NCBI GenBank assembly: GCA_014302835.1
Contig: CP060294.1
Coordinates: forward strand, 1,984,001 to 2,048,000
Origin: Pedobacter sp. PAMC26386
GTDB taxonomy: Bacteria; Bacteroidota; Bacteroidia; Sphingobacteriales; Sphingobacteriaceae
Reading direction: 5' to 3'
DNA: 64,000 nucleotides
The position numbers and the translations under genes are program-made. The notes under the pieces are model-generated. The model did not search any database, was not told the DNA's origin, and saw only the letters and a list, made by a program, of their open reading frames with translations. Shown in pieces: positions 44,622-54,051 of the stretch (position 1 is its first letter; every line of letters starts with the position of its first letter).

Positions 44622-46025
44622 ATGAACAAAAAATCATCTTACCTATTCTTAAAGGCTGCCCTCTTCATGGGATTTTTCCTCACCATTTCTTCCTGCAAAA
44701 AATCTGGAGAAACTGGCCTCTTACCTCCTGACCTTCGAAAACAAACTGTAGTTGATGCCGCTACAGGCACTGGAAGTGATGTAATGATGCAGGCCTTTTA
44801 TTGGGATGTTCCTCAGGGTTCCTGGTGGAATGTCATCAATGGTAAAATACCAGCATGGAAAGCAGCAGGTATTGCAGCAATCTGGCTTCCTCCGGCAACT
44901 AAAGCACAAGGCGGAGGTACCAGTATGGGCTATGACCCATACGATTATTTTGATTTCGGAACTTATAACCAGATGGGTACAATCCCCACCCGATTTGGTG
45001 ATTCAACCAGCTTGAGCCAGTTGATCAATACTGCCCATAGCAATAATATGAAAGTATATGCAGATATCGTATTGAATCATTGTAGTGGAGGAACTTTAGA
45101 AGCTAATCCTTATACTAGTACCAATACGTATACCAAATTCACCCCGCTTTCGGGCAAATTCAACCGTTCTTCCAGTGATTTTCATCCAAATGATATAGAA
45201 ACTGCCGACGAAGGTGCATTTGCAGGTTTTCCTGATCTCTGCCACAAAAAAGCAAATGTATCAAATTGGATATATAATGCTTCATACAGCATGTCAAAAT
45301 TCTATAAAAACAACATTCATTTTGATGGCTTTCGTTTTGATTATGTGAAAGGATATGGTGCTTGGGTAGTTAAAAACTTCGTTAATAGTGTTGGTGGTCC
45401 TGCTTCAGTTTTTGCCGTTGGCGAAGAGTGGGATGGAAATGCTGCAAATTTGCAGAATTGGGTAGATGCAACTGAACAAACCTCTTCGGCTTTTGACTTT
45501 GCTTGTTTTTATGCGATGCATAGTGCTTTTGACAACAATGATCTGACACACCTGAATGATGATATGTTATTGAAAAGAAATGCTGCTAAAGCAGTAACTT
45601 TTGTAAGTAACCATGATACAGATATTACTTATAACAAGTATTCTTCTTATGCTTACATCATGACGCACGAAGGATATCCTTGTGTATTTTATAAAGATTA
45701 TGAAAATCTTCTGGATAAAAACAGGATGAACAACCTGATCTGGATTCACAAAAACCTGGCTGGTGGTACTACTACAAATTTATACTCAGCGACAGACCAG
45801 TATATCGACAAGAGAAACGGATTTGGCTCGATTCCTGGTTTAATCGTATACTTTAATGGTACAGATAACTGGCAGCAGCAGTGGGTTACTTCTAACTGGG
45901 CTAATCAAAAAATAAAAGAATATACCGGAGTATCCAACTGGATACAAACTGTAGCAGCAGATGGCCGGGTATTGATACAAGCCCCCCCACATGCTTATTC
46001 TATCTGGTCTGTAACAGGTTTATAA
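44622..46025 (+). CDS. Alpha-amylase (GH13), outer membrane lipoprotein
   Basis: 467 residues with a lipoprotein signal (TISSCKKSG, Cys25), so it is anchored in a membrane, probably at the cell surface. The GH13 barrel has regions DIVLNH (148-153), GFRFDYVKG (nucleophile Asp240), VFAVGEEWDG (acid/base Glu268) and TFVSNHDTD (Asp332). It hydrolyses internal alpha-1,4-glucan bonds in starch or glycogen. It is not in a SusC/SusD operon; control is probably through the palindromic operator at 44536. A T-tailed hairpin at 46089-46122 ends its transcript. Confidence 0.95.
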   Translation: MNKKSSYLFLKAALFMGFFLTISSCKKSGETGLLPPDLRKQTVVDAATGTGSDVMMQAFYWDVPQGSWWNVINGKIPAWKAAGIAAIWLPPATKAQGGGTSMGYDPYDYFDFGTYNQMGTIPTRFGDSTSLSQLINTAHSNNMKVYADIVLNHCSGGTLEANPYTSTNTYTKFTPLSGKFNRSSSDFHPNDIETADEGAFAGFPDLCHKKANVSNWIYNASYSMSKFYKNNIHFDGFRFDYVKGYGAWVVKNFVNSVGGPASVFAVGEEWDGNAANLQNWVDATEQTSSAFDFACFYAMHSAFDNNDLTHLNDDMLLKRNAAKAVTFVSNHDTDITYNKYSSYAYIMTHEGYPCVFYKDYENLLDKNRMNNLIWIHKNLAGGTTTNLYSATDQYIDKRNGFGSIPGLIVYFNGTDNWQQQWVTSNWANQKIKEYTGVSNWIQTVAADGRVLIQAPPHAYSIWSVTGL

Positions 46026-46088
46026 ATTAACATACACCATTAACGGTTTACTGATTTTCATCCATTTACAGTCTAAAATAAATTACAC

Positions 46089-46122
46089 GTTGAAGAAGCA
46101 TGCATCAGTATGCTTCTTCAAC
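46089..46122 (+). terminator. Terminator of the alpha-amylase gene
   Basis: 13-bp perfect stem (46089-46101 with 46110-46122), 8-nt loop and a TTTT tail. It lies just before the next gene, whose correct ATG at 46144 is outside the hairpin. Confidence 0.85.
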
Positions 46123-46143
46123 TTTTCATCTCCGATATCAATT

Positions 46144-47205
46144 ATGAAAACATCCTTGCTATTAATTTTGCTGACCGCTCTTTTTTCTTGCAAAAATCAT
46201 ACTGAAACCACAAAACCCAAAGGTGATCTGAATTACATAGCAACAGCTTTACCATCAGAGCTAATTTCAGCAGAATTAAACCTGACTGCCCATCTCAAAA
46301 CACAAGAGTTACAAACTGATCTGAAACTCAGCAATAAGGGTAACAGCGTAGTTGTTATTCGTGATATTGAAATATCAACTCCGGAAGGATTAAGATCATT
46401 ACCAGAGACCGGAAATATTGATTCAATTATACTGGAGCCGGGAAATCTACTGGGATCAGGAAAAAGTAAGGAGTTAACTTTAAAATTTCATCCCTTAAAC
46501 GACCTGAAAGTCCATCAGCTCACCGGCAAAAATGGGTATCTTAAATCCAGTTATACCATTTTAATGACCTACAGTTCAAAACAGCATCCAGAAATATTGT
46601 ATCAAAGTATAAATGCAAAGCTGACTCCTGAGGATTATCAGAATTATCTAAAAAAACATAAAATCCCCGCCACCAGTTATTCTTTTAATACCAAATCTGA
46701 TTTTATGCAAAAACAGAAAACATATTTCACCACTTTAAAACAGATTAAACAGCCCCCTTTTGTATTTGTCAGCGACCAGGAAATTGCCGTTTCTGGGGTC
46801 AATCTCAGGTTAAACAGTTACTGTGTAAATGACACTTTAAATGCCGAAATATTTATAGTAAATCATTCTGATTTTCCAATTCAGGTTCATCAGAACAAAC
46901 TTGATTTCAATCTTACTGAAGAAACTAATCTGTCACGAAAACCGGGTAAATCAGAAAAGATCACTCCATTACAAAAACCTATATTGGACAAGACAGTAGT
47001 TACACTGGAAAAGATATCCGGATCACCACAAAAAAAAGATAGGATTGAAAAAGGGGACCGCGTTTTAATCCATCTTAAAAAGCACTTTAAAAACACTGGA
47101 GATAAAGCAATATTATCATTCAGTAAGGCCTTCGAATTAAGTGATAAGATACCATTATTTAAACATGATATTGAATTGATAAAAGTTGATTTGCCATCTA
47201 ATTAA
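46144..47205 (+). CDS. Hypothetical lipoprotein
   Basis: 353 residues starting at ATG 46144-46146, which gives a clean lipoprotein signal (MKTSLLLILLTALFSCKNHT); an upstream frame starts inside the terminator hairpin and is rejected. The sequence is beta-rich with repeated LxLxxxGNxVVxI- and LIHLKKHFKNTGDKAIL-type strands and two related halves (each has a DLNYIATALP/ISGVNLRL-like start), so perhaps two Ig-like folds. Family not recognised. Single gene, convergent with the Crp-type regulator. Confidence 0.55.
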   Translation: MKTSLLLILLTALFSCKNHTETTKPKGDLNYIATALPSELISAELNLTAHLKTQELQTDLKLSNKGNSVVVIRDIEISTPEGLRSLPETGNIDSIILEPGNLLGSGKSKELTLKFHPLNDLKVHQLTGKNGYLKSSYTILMTYSSKQHPEILYQSINAKLTPEDYQNYLKKHKIPATSYSFNTKSDFMQKQKTYFTTLKQIKQPPFVFVSDQEIAVSGVNLRLNSYCVNDTLNAEIFIVNHSDFPIQVHQNKLDFNLTEETNLSRKPGKSEKITPLQKPILDKTVVTLEKISGSPQKKDRIEKGDRVLIHLKKHFKNTGDKAILSFSKAFELSDKIPLFKHDIELIKVDLPSN

Positions 47206-47249
47206 TCATCAGCCGTTATGAGTTAACCCCGTTCCTAAAACCAATGTTC

Positions 47250-47819
47250 TTATGCTTTCTTCAATTGTTTTAATGCTCTGTTTAAGCTTCTGATCGTAAT
47301 ACCCAGGTAAGCAGCCATATCATCTCTTGTCAGGCTGATTTGTTCTTTTTTCTGAAGATCCAGTAATTTAGACAAACCATATTCCAGTGAATACAATTGT
47401 TGAAAAGAAGCTCTGCTGCTTGTATTCAAAATGCGATCTGATAAAGCGTGCAGTAATATTTTATTGATTTCCAGATTTTTGTCTACTAAAGACAGAAAAA
47501 AAACGGCAGACATACAATAGACACTAACTTCGCTGATCGCTTCTACTGTACAAAGACTTTCTCTGTTTTTAAGGGCTTCAATCTCCCCGATAATTTCCCC
47601 CTTTCCCAAAAACTCAAAAATATAGTTCTTATCATTTTCTTCGGTCAGATAGCATTTCGTTATTCCTTCCTTGATGACGAATACTTTATCAATTTTTGTT
47701 CCTTGTTCCAGTACACGTCCGCCTTCGCTAAAAGACCTCAGAATAATATCTTCTTTTCGTACCTGCTTAGCATAAAGCTGCTCTATGAAAGCTAATAGAT
47801 CCGTATTGGTTCGTAACAT
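47250..47819 (-). CDS. Crp/Fnr-family transcriptional regulator (second)
   Basis: 189 residues from ATG 47817-47819 (MLRTNTDLLAFIEQLYAKQV); a TTG at 47837 would add six residues. Cyclic-nucleotide-like domain with EQGTKIDKVFVIKEGITKCY, IGEIEAL and a C-terminal HTH (TRDDMAAYLGITIRSLNRALKQL). The recognition helix IRSLNR lacks the E-x-x-S-R pattern of the regulator at 19881, so it reads another site. It is divergent from the HAD gene, whose promoter lies in the short gap. Confidence 0.88.
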   Translation of the reverse strand: MLRTNTDLLAFIEQLYAKQVRKEDIILRSFSEGGRVLEQGTKIDKVFVIKEGITKCYLTEENDKNYIFEFLGKGEIIGEIEALKNRESLCTVEAISEVSVYCMSAVFFLSLVDKNLEINKILLHALSDRILNTSSRASFQQLYSLEYGLSKLLDLQKKEQISLTRDDMAAYLGITIRSLNRALKQLKKA

Positions 47820-47865
47820 AGAAACGATTTGGGACAAATGTCCTTTTTACAATATTTTAGTGGTT

Positions 47866-47873
47866 TATCTTTG
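47866..47873 (+). promoter_or_regulatory. Bacteroidota -7 element TATCTTTG for the HAD gene
   Basis: TATCTTTG is a full match to TAnnTTTG, 21 bp before ATG 47895. Upstream at the right distance lies only a T-rich stretch (TTTTTAC), a weak -33 match. Confidence 0.45.
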
Positions 47874-47894
47874 GGCCAATTCAACACAAAAGTA

Positions 47895-48596
47895 ATGATC
47901 AAAAATCAAATTCAGGTAATCGCTTTCGATGCAGACGATACGCTTTGGGTTAATGAACCCTATTTTCAGGAAACAGAGCTTATGTTTTGTCGTTTACTGG
48001 AAGGCTATATGCCAATTCAGGAAGTCTCCAAAGAATTATACAAAACCGAGATGAAAAACCTTTCACTCTACGGGTATGGCATCAAAGGATTTATGCTTTG
48101 CATGATAGAAACATTAAGCCGCATAACTCATGGTAAGGCCAGTATGGAAATGATAGATCAGGTTATCGGACTAGGTCATACGCTTTTACGACAACCTATA
48201 GAATTACTTAATGGTGTTGAAGAGGTATTAAAATCACTTCAAAAGGATTACAGGCTAGTCATAGTTACAAAGGGAGATCTGCTGGATCAGGAAAGAAAAC
48301 TTAAAAAATCTGGATTACAAGGTTATTTCCATCATATCGAAATTATGAGTGATAAGCAAACGGGTGACTACCAAAAACTAATCAAACATCTGGATTGTCT
48401 CCCCGAGAATTTTATAATGCTGGGTAATTCAGTTAAATCTGACATTCTTCCAGTACTAGAAATTGGCGGCTATGCCGCCCATATCCCCTATCATACCACA
48501 TGGGCACATGAAGAACTAACCGATTCTTTAGAACACCCACGCTTTTTAGCTTTAAAAACGATAACTGAGGTTATCCAGCTATTGCAAAATCGATAA
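47895..48596 (+). CDS. HAD-family hydrolase
   Basis: 233 residues from ATG 47895-47897 (MIKNQIQVIAFDADDTLWVN); the longer frame would begin inside the promoter. The HAD motifs are DADDT (Asp12 nucleophile, Asp14), VTKGD (motif II, Thr), KQTGDYQKLI (Lys region) and NSVKSDILP (motif IV). Insert type and length suit the pyrimidine nucleotidase/YjjG-like group. Substrate is unknown. The CAT-like gene follows at 45 bp. Confidence 0.88.
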   Translation: MIKNQIQVIAFDADDTLWVNEPYFQETELMFCRLLEGYMPIQEVSKELYKTEMKNLSLYGYGIKGFMLCMIETLSRITHGKASMEMIDQVIGLGHTLLRQPIELLNGVEEVLKSLQKDYRLVIVTKGDLLDQERKLKKSGLQGYFHHIEIMSDKQTGDYQKLIKHLDCLPENFIMLGNSVKSDILPVLEIGGYAAHIPYHTTWAHEELTDSLEHPRFLALKTITEVIQLLQNR

Positions 48597-48641
48597 AAAT
48601 ACCCAGTCAGACAAGAGAACAGAGAAACCAATTAGCGCAAG

Positions 48642-49277
48642 ATGCCAAAAGAATTAAACATAGACCAATGGAAAAGAAAAGATCATTTCCATTTTTTTAG
48701 AAAATTTGAAGAACCATTTTTTGGAGTAACGGTAAAGATAGACTGTACCATGGCCTATCAAGCTGCGAAACAATCTGGAAAATCCTTTTTCTTATACTAT
48801 TTATATCAGTCACTTAAAGCCGCAAATACTATTGAGGAATTCAAATACAGGATACAGGGCGAAAAGGTAATCGTATTTGATCAGGTCAATGCATCTGCAA
48901 CAATTAACCGTCCAGATGAAACTTTTGGCTTCTCCAATATGGAGTATCATGAAGACGACAATCAGTTTTATGAATCTGCAAAACAGGAAATAGGTCGTAT
49001 TTCAAAAGGTAAGTATCTTTTTCCAGAAGCATCCTTAGAAAATGTAATTCACTATTCTGCCCTTCCGTGGATAGATTTCACGGCTTTGTCACATGCAAGA
49101 TCTTTTTCCCTGAATGACAGTTCGCCAAAGATCTCCTTTGGAAAATTAAAAGAGAAAAAAGGAAAAAAGAAAATGAATGTCTCTATACATGTACATCATG
49201 CCTTAATGGATGGTATTCATGTAGGAAGGTTCATCGAAACATTTCAACGATTCATGAATAGTGAAACATCCCCTTAA
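48642..49277 (+). CDS. Chloramphenicol acetyltransferase-like protein
   Basis: 211 residues in the CAT family: FHFFRKFEEPFFGVTVKID, YYLYQSLKAAN, and the active-site motif VHHALMDGIHVGRFIETFQ with catalytic His186 and Asp190 (HxxxDG). CAT transfers acetyl from acetyl-CoA to chloramphenicol, but chromosomal relatives in Bacteroidota often act on other alcohols, so resistance cannot be assumed. The gene follows the HAD gene and is convergent with the AhpD-like gene; the gap between them (49278-49585) holds the G-rich minisatellite. Confidence 0.88.
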   Translation: MPKELNIDQWKRKDHFHFFRKFEEPFFGVTVKIDCTMAYQAAKQSGKSFFLYYLYQSLKAANTIEEFKYRIQGEKVIVFDQVNASATINRPDETFGFSNMEYHEDDNQFYESAKQEIGRISKGKYLFPEASLENVIHYSALPWIDFTALSHARSFSLNDSSPKISFGKLKEKKGKKKMNVSIHVHHALMDGIHVGRFIETFQRFMNSETSP

Positions 49278-49358
49278 AAACAAATTTCCATTCAGATACG
49301 GACAATATGAAAACTTATCGTAGTATAGGACACTTGCATACTGATAAGGAATTGCAGC

Positions 49359-49445
49359 GGGGTTGGGATGGGGTTGGGATGCTTCGACCCAAGCCAACCC
49401 CAAGCCAACCCCAAGCCAACCCCATCCCAACCCCAAGCCAATCCC
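49359..49445. repeat. Inverted 11-bp minisatellite with G-quadruplex motif
   Basis: Two copies of ggggttgggat (49359-49380) are followed by a 10-nt spacer and five copies of the complementary-type unit, aagccaacccc three times, atcccaacccc and aagccaatccc (49391-49445). Left arm 49359-49375 pairs perfectly with 49418-49434 over 17 bp. The first strand has GGGG, GGG, GGGG, GGG with 2-base loops, a classical G-quadruplex motif. The repeat lies between two convergent genes; the rest of the gap shows no gene. The small frames rich in Trp and Gly here are artefacts of the repeat. Confidence 0.8.
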
Positions 49446-49585
49446 ATCTCAGGATAGGAACGGACACCCGCAATATTACCATCTTAGTGTGGATATATAC
49501 AAGTTTAAAGGTTACTCATAATGTGGCTATACATTGTAATTTGTTAATTGTACTGCTTTCATTGTTTTGCTAATTAAATAATTGC

Positions 49586-50002
49586 TTAATCTTTGTCTCC
49601 CAGTGTAATCCGGAGACGATTCAACGCATTCATTAATGAGATACTGGCCGTGAGGTCAACTAGATCTTTGGTTGAAAAAACTACTTCCATCTGCTTTCTG
49701 TCTGCTCCAAGATCGCTCTGCATCAGTGTTATTGCTTCTGCCCATTGCAAAACAAGTTTTTGCTGTGTTGTAAACGCGGAAGAAAGTTTCCAACCCGGCA
49801 GCTGATCAATGATCATCTGACCGATGCCGAAATCCCGAAGTTCATTAGCATGAAAACCACAACAATAAGCGCAACCATTTAATTGAGAAACCCGCAATTC
49901 TGCCAGGGCGATTAATTTCACATCCACTTCTGATTTTCTCAGGCTCGCATGAGATTTGTATAAATAGCCTATAGCTTCTTTAGATATTTCAATGTAATTC
50001 AT
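49586..50002 (-). CDS. AhpD-like / carboxymuconolactone decarboxylase-family protein
   Basis: 138 residues with the family signature ELRVSQLNGCAYCCGFHANEL: the CxxC pair (Cys44, Cys47), an extra Cys48 and His51, and the upstream Glu. This is the alkylhydroperoxidase D-type redox centre. A small thiol peroxidase or disulfide reductase role fits better than ring decarboxylation. Single gene. Confidence 0.9.
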   Translation of the reverse strand: MNYIEISKEAIGYLYKSHASLRKSEVDVKLIALAELRVSQLNGCAYCCGFHANELRDFGIGQMIIDQLPGWKLSSAFTTQQKLVLQWAEAITLMQSDLGADRKQMEVVFSTKDLVDLTASISLMNALNRLRITLGDKD

Positions 50003-50165
50003 AATTTTCTTTGATTAAAAGCATTTTCAATTGTTTCTTTCCATCATTTGATAACAGGACAAAGCTGAGAAAGAACAAGCGAAATAATCGGTATATAAAT
50101 TTGAATAAACAGTAATATTATTGGATAGCACAATTATATACGACCAGATGCTTTAATATTGTATC

Positions 50166-51017
50166 ATGAATTTTTCACATGATGCATTTGCCATTGAAAT
50201 AGTCGAATACGATGAATGGCAGGAAAGAAACAGAACTAATAACTTTTTTGAGCTGGTTTATATTTTGGAGGGGACAGGAATACAAAGTGTAGCGCATATC
50301 CCACATGATTTTCGGGAAAATGAGATCCACCTGCTGCCGGCTGCAAACTGTTATAAATATATCATCAGGAAAAAGACTAAATTTCTATTTATCCGCTTTA
50401 CCGGAAATTACTTCACTAGTTCTTCGAACGATGGCATTGATTATAGTTCATGGTTTAGCAAGCTAAATTTTATCCTGGCTAACCACCATCATCATCCGGG
50501 CGAAATTGTACAAGACCTATTAGAAAAACGACAAATCAAACACTTGCTTGATGTCCTGCTCTATGAATATGAGACAAAAGATATCTCCTCTACATTTATT
50601 ATACAGACCACACTTGTTTCTATACTAGGAATTCTTTCGCGCAATATTCAAAAAAGAGAAATAGCCGGCCGGATTTTTACGGACAACAAATTTGCAGACC
50701 TATTGAACTTTATTAGTTTCAATATGCTGAATTCAGATAAAATAGCCGTGCCTTACCTTTCGAATAAGTTTAACATCTCAGAAACTTATTTTAGTGAGTA
50801 CTTTACAAGAAATGCAGCGGAAGGCTTTAAAGATTATATTTTAAGATCAAAACTTAAAATAGCCGAATCCCGTGCAAAATATACAAATACTTCCATGAAA
50901 GAAATTGCCTGGGAACTTGGATTTACAGACAGTAGCCACCTCAATAAAATGATGAAAAAGCATTATAACAAAGGAATGAAAGAAATACGCGGTGTTTCCT
51001 TCCAAAATCAACACTAG
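50166..51017 (+). CDS. AraC-family transcriptional regulator
   Basis: 283 residues: cupin-like sensor (about 20-100, FELVYILEGTG, HLLPAANCYKY), then the double HTH: NILSDK-like NSDKIAVPYLSNKFNISETY and AKYTNTSMKEIAWELGFTDS with SSHLNKMMKKHYNKGMKE. The YF-x-R-x-F-K pattern is replaced by HLNKMMKKHY. It precedes the TonB receptor by 105 bp on the same strand; a 16-bp perfect palindrome (ACAATAAATTTATTGT, 51069-51084) in that gap could be its operator. It probably controls the receptor gene. Confidence 0.9.
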   Translation: MNFSHDAFAIEIVEYDEWQERNRTNNFFELVYILEGTGIQSVAHIPHDFRENEIHLLPAANCYKYIIRKKTKFLFIRFTGNYFTSSSNDGIDYSSWFSKLNFILANHHHHPGEIVQDLLEKRQIKHLLDVLLYEYETKDISSTFIIQTTLVSILGILSRNIQKREIAGRIFTDNKFADLLNFISFNMLNSDKIAVPYLSNKFNISETYFSEYFTRNAAEGFKDYILRSKLKIAESRAKYTNTSMKEIAWELGFTDSSHLNKMMKKHYNKGMKEIRGVSFQNQH

Positions 51018-51068
51018 TAAACAAAAAAACATAAAATAATAAGACAAAATCACATAATACCATTCGTA

Positions 51069-51084
51069 ACAATAAATTTATTGT
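51069..51084. promoter_or_regulatory. 16-bp palindrome upstream of the TonB receptor
   Basis: ACAATAAATTTATTGT is a perfect palindrome 38 bp before the receptor ATG (51123) and 51 bp after the AraC gene. It is very AT-rich, so chance cannot be excluded; as an AraC-type operator a direct repeat would be more usual. Confidence 0.35.
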
Positions 51085-51122
51085 AATATTTTAGTTAGAT
51101 TACAGTCTAAACAAACTTAACT

Positions 51123-54008
51123 ATGATAAAAACCTTACAAAAAATCGTATTTATTGTCTTTTTTACGATGCTTTCGAGCCAGTTATTTGCCCAGGTATTA
51201 AAAGGGAAAGTCACTGACTCTGCCGGACTGGCAATTCCAGGAGCCACACTTCAGGTAGTCGGACTTAAACTAGGAACCTCTACAGATTCTAATGGAAAAT
51301 ATGCGATCAAATTCCCAAAAACGGGCTCTTACAATCTCCGTGTATCGTTTACAGGCTACCAGACCACTGAAATGGCCATTCAAATGGACAGTAGTCAAAA
51401 AACACTCGACTTTGCTTTACTCGACACTAAAACCTTATTGCAGAATGTGGTCGTAATTGGTTCCAGGTCTTCAGTTCCGAGAACAAATATTGAAAGCGTA
51501 GTCCCAGTTGATCTGATTACCAGTAAAGATGTTAAAACTTTTGCACAGGTAGATTTAACACAGATTCTAAACTATGTCGCTCCTTCATTTAACTCGAATC
51601 GCCAGACCGTTGCAGACGGCACTGACCATATAGATCCTGCTTCGTTACGTGGTTTAGGCCCTGACCAGGTTCTGGTATTAGTTAACGGAAAACGCAGGCA
51701 TACCACAGCCCTTGTCAATATCAACGGTACTTTCGGACGTGGCTCTGTAGGTACAGATTTAAATTCAATTCCTGTTTCTGCAATTGAACGTATTGAGGTT
51801 CTGCGTGATGGAGCCGCTGCTCAGTATGGTTCTGATGCAATTGCAGGAGTCATAAACATTGTCCTGAAAAAGATAACTCCGTATAGTTTTTCTACGTCCT
51901 TCGGTCAGTCTGACTCTAAAGCACTAGGTCGCGATTTTAGCGATGGTAGAACTTTTCAGGCCGATTTCAGTAAGGGATGGGCATTTAAAAATGATAAAGG
52001 TTTTATTAATTTTGCCGGTCAGTATATCAAACGGGACTATACCAATCGCGGTGGTTTAGATACACGTCCGCTTTTATATTCCGCAGCACCTACTAAAGGA
52101 GCTACAGAAACTGAAGCTGCATTTGAGGCAAGATACGCAAATTTAAAAGCCGCTGATGACGCTAAAGCCAGAGCTAATGGATTAGATAGAAACAATATGC
52201 GTGTTGGTAATTCTGATTCAAAAAATGGCGGTTTCTTTTTAAACGGACAATATAATTTCACGCAGAAATCCAATTTATATTTTGCAGCTGGTTATACACA
52301 TAAAACCGGTAGCGCTGCCGGGTTCTTCCGTTTGCCAACTCAAACTACACAGATAGATTTAACCCTGTTTCCAAATGGATTTCTTCCTTTTATTGACACA
52401 AAAATCAATGACCTTTCTTTCTCCATAGGTTCAAAAGGTAAAATCGGAACCTGGGATTATGACATCAGTAACACTAGTGGAGAAAATAATATTAAATTCA
52501 ATATCAATAATACGGTCAATGCTTCCCTCCCTCTCGGTACCAGCCCTACATCATTTTATGCGGGAGAATTATTGTTCAGACAAAACACGAGCAACCTGGA
52601 TTTAAACAAAAAATATGAATTTAACGGTGGATTTATAACTTCCTTAAATACGGCTTTTGGTGGGGAATTCAGAATTGATAATTATCAAATCAGAGCAGGT
52701 GATGAACTATCTTATTCGTTTGGTCAGCCTTCTGCTGGGATTCCGGGAAGAACGGTAGGAACTTCATTCACTGCTGCCGGCGCGCAGGTTTTTCCCGGTT
52801 TTAAACCAAGTAATGCCTTAGATAAATCAAGAAATAACGTTAGTGCTTATGCAGATTTCGAAACTGAATTTGGCCCAAGGGTCTTATTAGAAGCCGCCGG
52901 CCGCTATGAAAACTATAGCGACTTCGGTTCCAATTTCTCTTATAAATTTACTGGTAAAGTAAAATTATTTGGTGATGTTTCTTTACGTGGTGCTTATGCA
53001 ACAGGTTTTAGGGCTCCATCTTTACATCAGCGATATTTCAATAATGAGAGTACCCAATTTGTAGCGGGCAACCCAACGCAAGTATTAACAGTAAACAATG
53101 ACAATGCAATTGTTTCTCAATTTGGCGTAGGTTCATTAAAACCTGAAATTTCCAGATCAGGAAGCTTAGGTCTCGCCGGCAAAATTGCCAAAACATTTAC
53201 CTTCACTATTGACGCCTATAACATTGATATTAAAGACCGTATAGTTTTCTCAAGTCAGTATGCAAGAGAAAGAACCAGTACTGGTGCATTAATTCCAACG
53301 GGTGTAGTTAACCAGATCTTAAACACGGTCGATCCAAACGCGCAGGTAAATAGCGTGCAATTTTTCACTAATGCAATTACCACAAATACTGCAGGTTTAG
53401 ATGTAGTTTTAACTAACAGATTCTATTTGGGTACTAAAAGCAGTTTATTATTAAGTGTAGCAGGAAACTTAAATAAAACGATTGTCAGAAGCATTAACGG
53501 TTCTGCAAAAATAGAAAGTGATGCAACCTTAAAGGCTAAGTTATTTGATCGTCTGGAACGTTCACGTTATGAAAGTTCAGTTCCAAAAAACAAACTGAAT
53601 ATCACTGCTAATTACACTGTTGATAAACTAAGTTTTGTTGCCAGAACCGTTCGTTTTGGAGAAGTAACTTATCTGAATGCCATAGACCCGACCATCGCAG
53701 CCAATAATTTACCTCTTCAGCTTGATCAGACATTTACGCCAAAATGGATCACTGATTTCTCTGTAAGTTATGCAGCGAACAAGACACTGACCTTAACAAT
53801 TGGTGCTAATAACATTTTTGATATCTATCCTGATAAGTTGTATATCAATTCGAGAAACAATGAGAACAATCTAAGTGGTGTTCCTACAGAAAACTATTCA
53901 GGTAGTCTTGATAACACCTCGAACGGCAGGTTTTTATATCCGAGAGCAGTTAGTCAGTTTGGATTTACTGGTCGTTATGTATATGGTAAAATTGCCTGCA
54001 CCTTCTAA
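51123..54008 (+). CDS. TonB-dependent outer membrane receptor
   Basis: 961 residues: signal peptide (ending QLFAQ), carboxypeptidase-regulatory-like domain ([29 protein letters not shown]), plug domain ([55 protein letters not shown]) and a barrel ending [12 protein letters not shown], with the terminal Phe typical of outer membrane proteins. It is not SusC-like (no LNEVVVT linker, no SusD). It resembles siderophore or cofactor receptors. It follows the AraC regulator, and a very strong hairpin ends it. Confidence 0.93.
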   Translation: MIKTLQKIVFIVFFTMLSSQLFAQVLKGKVTDSAGLAIPGATLQVVGLKLGTSTDSNGKYAIKFPKTGSYNLRVSFTGYQTTEMAIQMDSSQKTLDFALLDTKTLLQNVVVIGSRSSVPRTNIESVVPVDLITSKDVKTFAQVDLTQILNYVAPSFNSNRQTVADGTDHIDPASLRGLGPDQVLVLVNGKRRHTTALVNINGTFGRGSVGTDLNSIPVSAIERIEVLRDGAAAQYGSDAIAGVINIVLKKITPYSFSTSFGQSDSKALGRDFSDGRTFQADFSKGWAFKNDKGFINFAGQYIKRDYTNRGGLDTRPLLYSAAPTKGATETEAAFEARYANLKAADDAKARANGLDRNNMRVGNSDSKNGGFFLNGQYNFTQKSNLYFAAGYTHKTGSAAGFFRLPTQTTQIDLTLFPNGFLPFIDTKINDLSFSIGSKGKIGTWDYDISNTSGENNIKFNINNTVNASLPLGTSPTSFYAGELLFRQNTSNLDLNKKYEFNGGFITSLNTAFGGEFRIDNYQIRAGDELSYSFGQPSAGIPGRTVGTSFTAAGAQVFPGFKPSNALDKSRNNVSAYADFETEFGPRVLLEAAGRYENYSDFGSNFSYKFTGKVKLFGDVSLRGAYATGFRAPSLHQRYFNNESTQFVAGNPTQVLTVNNDNAIVSQFGVGSLKPEISRSGSLGLAGKIAKTFTFTIDAYNIDIKDRIVFSSQYARERTSTGALIPTGVVNQILNTVDPNAQVNSVQFFTNAITTNTAGLDVVLTNRFYLGTKSSLLLSVAGNLNKTIVRSINGSAKIESDATLKAKLFDRLERSRYESSVPKNKLNITANYTVDKLSFVARTVRFGEVTYLNAIDPTIAANNLPLQLDQTFTPKWITDFSVSYAANKTLTLTIGANNIFDIYPDKLYINSRNNENNLSGVPTENYSGSLDNTSNGRFLYPRAVSQFGFTGRYVYGKIACTF

Positions 54009-54013
54009 GGTTT

Positions 54014-54051
54014 ATAAAATGGAAAAGGCTAGCTAGCCTTTTCCATTTTAT
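54014..54051. terminator. Perfect 38-bp palindrome, bidirectional terminator
   Basis: Arms 54014-54032 and 54033-54051 are perfectly complementary over 19 bp with no unpaired loop bases; A4/T4 runs in the stem serve both directions. The minus-strand gene ending at 54029 has its stop codon in the middle. It separates the TonB receptor from the sigma-factor operon. Confidence 0.85.

Noticed and set aside
46090..46143. Extended N-terminus of the lipoprotein at 46144
   Set aside because: It would begin within the amylase terminator hairpin and hide a perfect lipoprotein signal.
49203..49573. Small frames rich in Gly, Trp, Leu or Pro around the minisatellite
   Set aside because: They are direct translations of the 11-bp repeat and have no ribosome site or family similarity.
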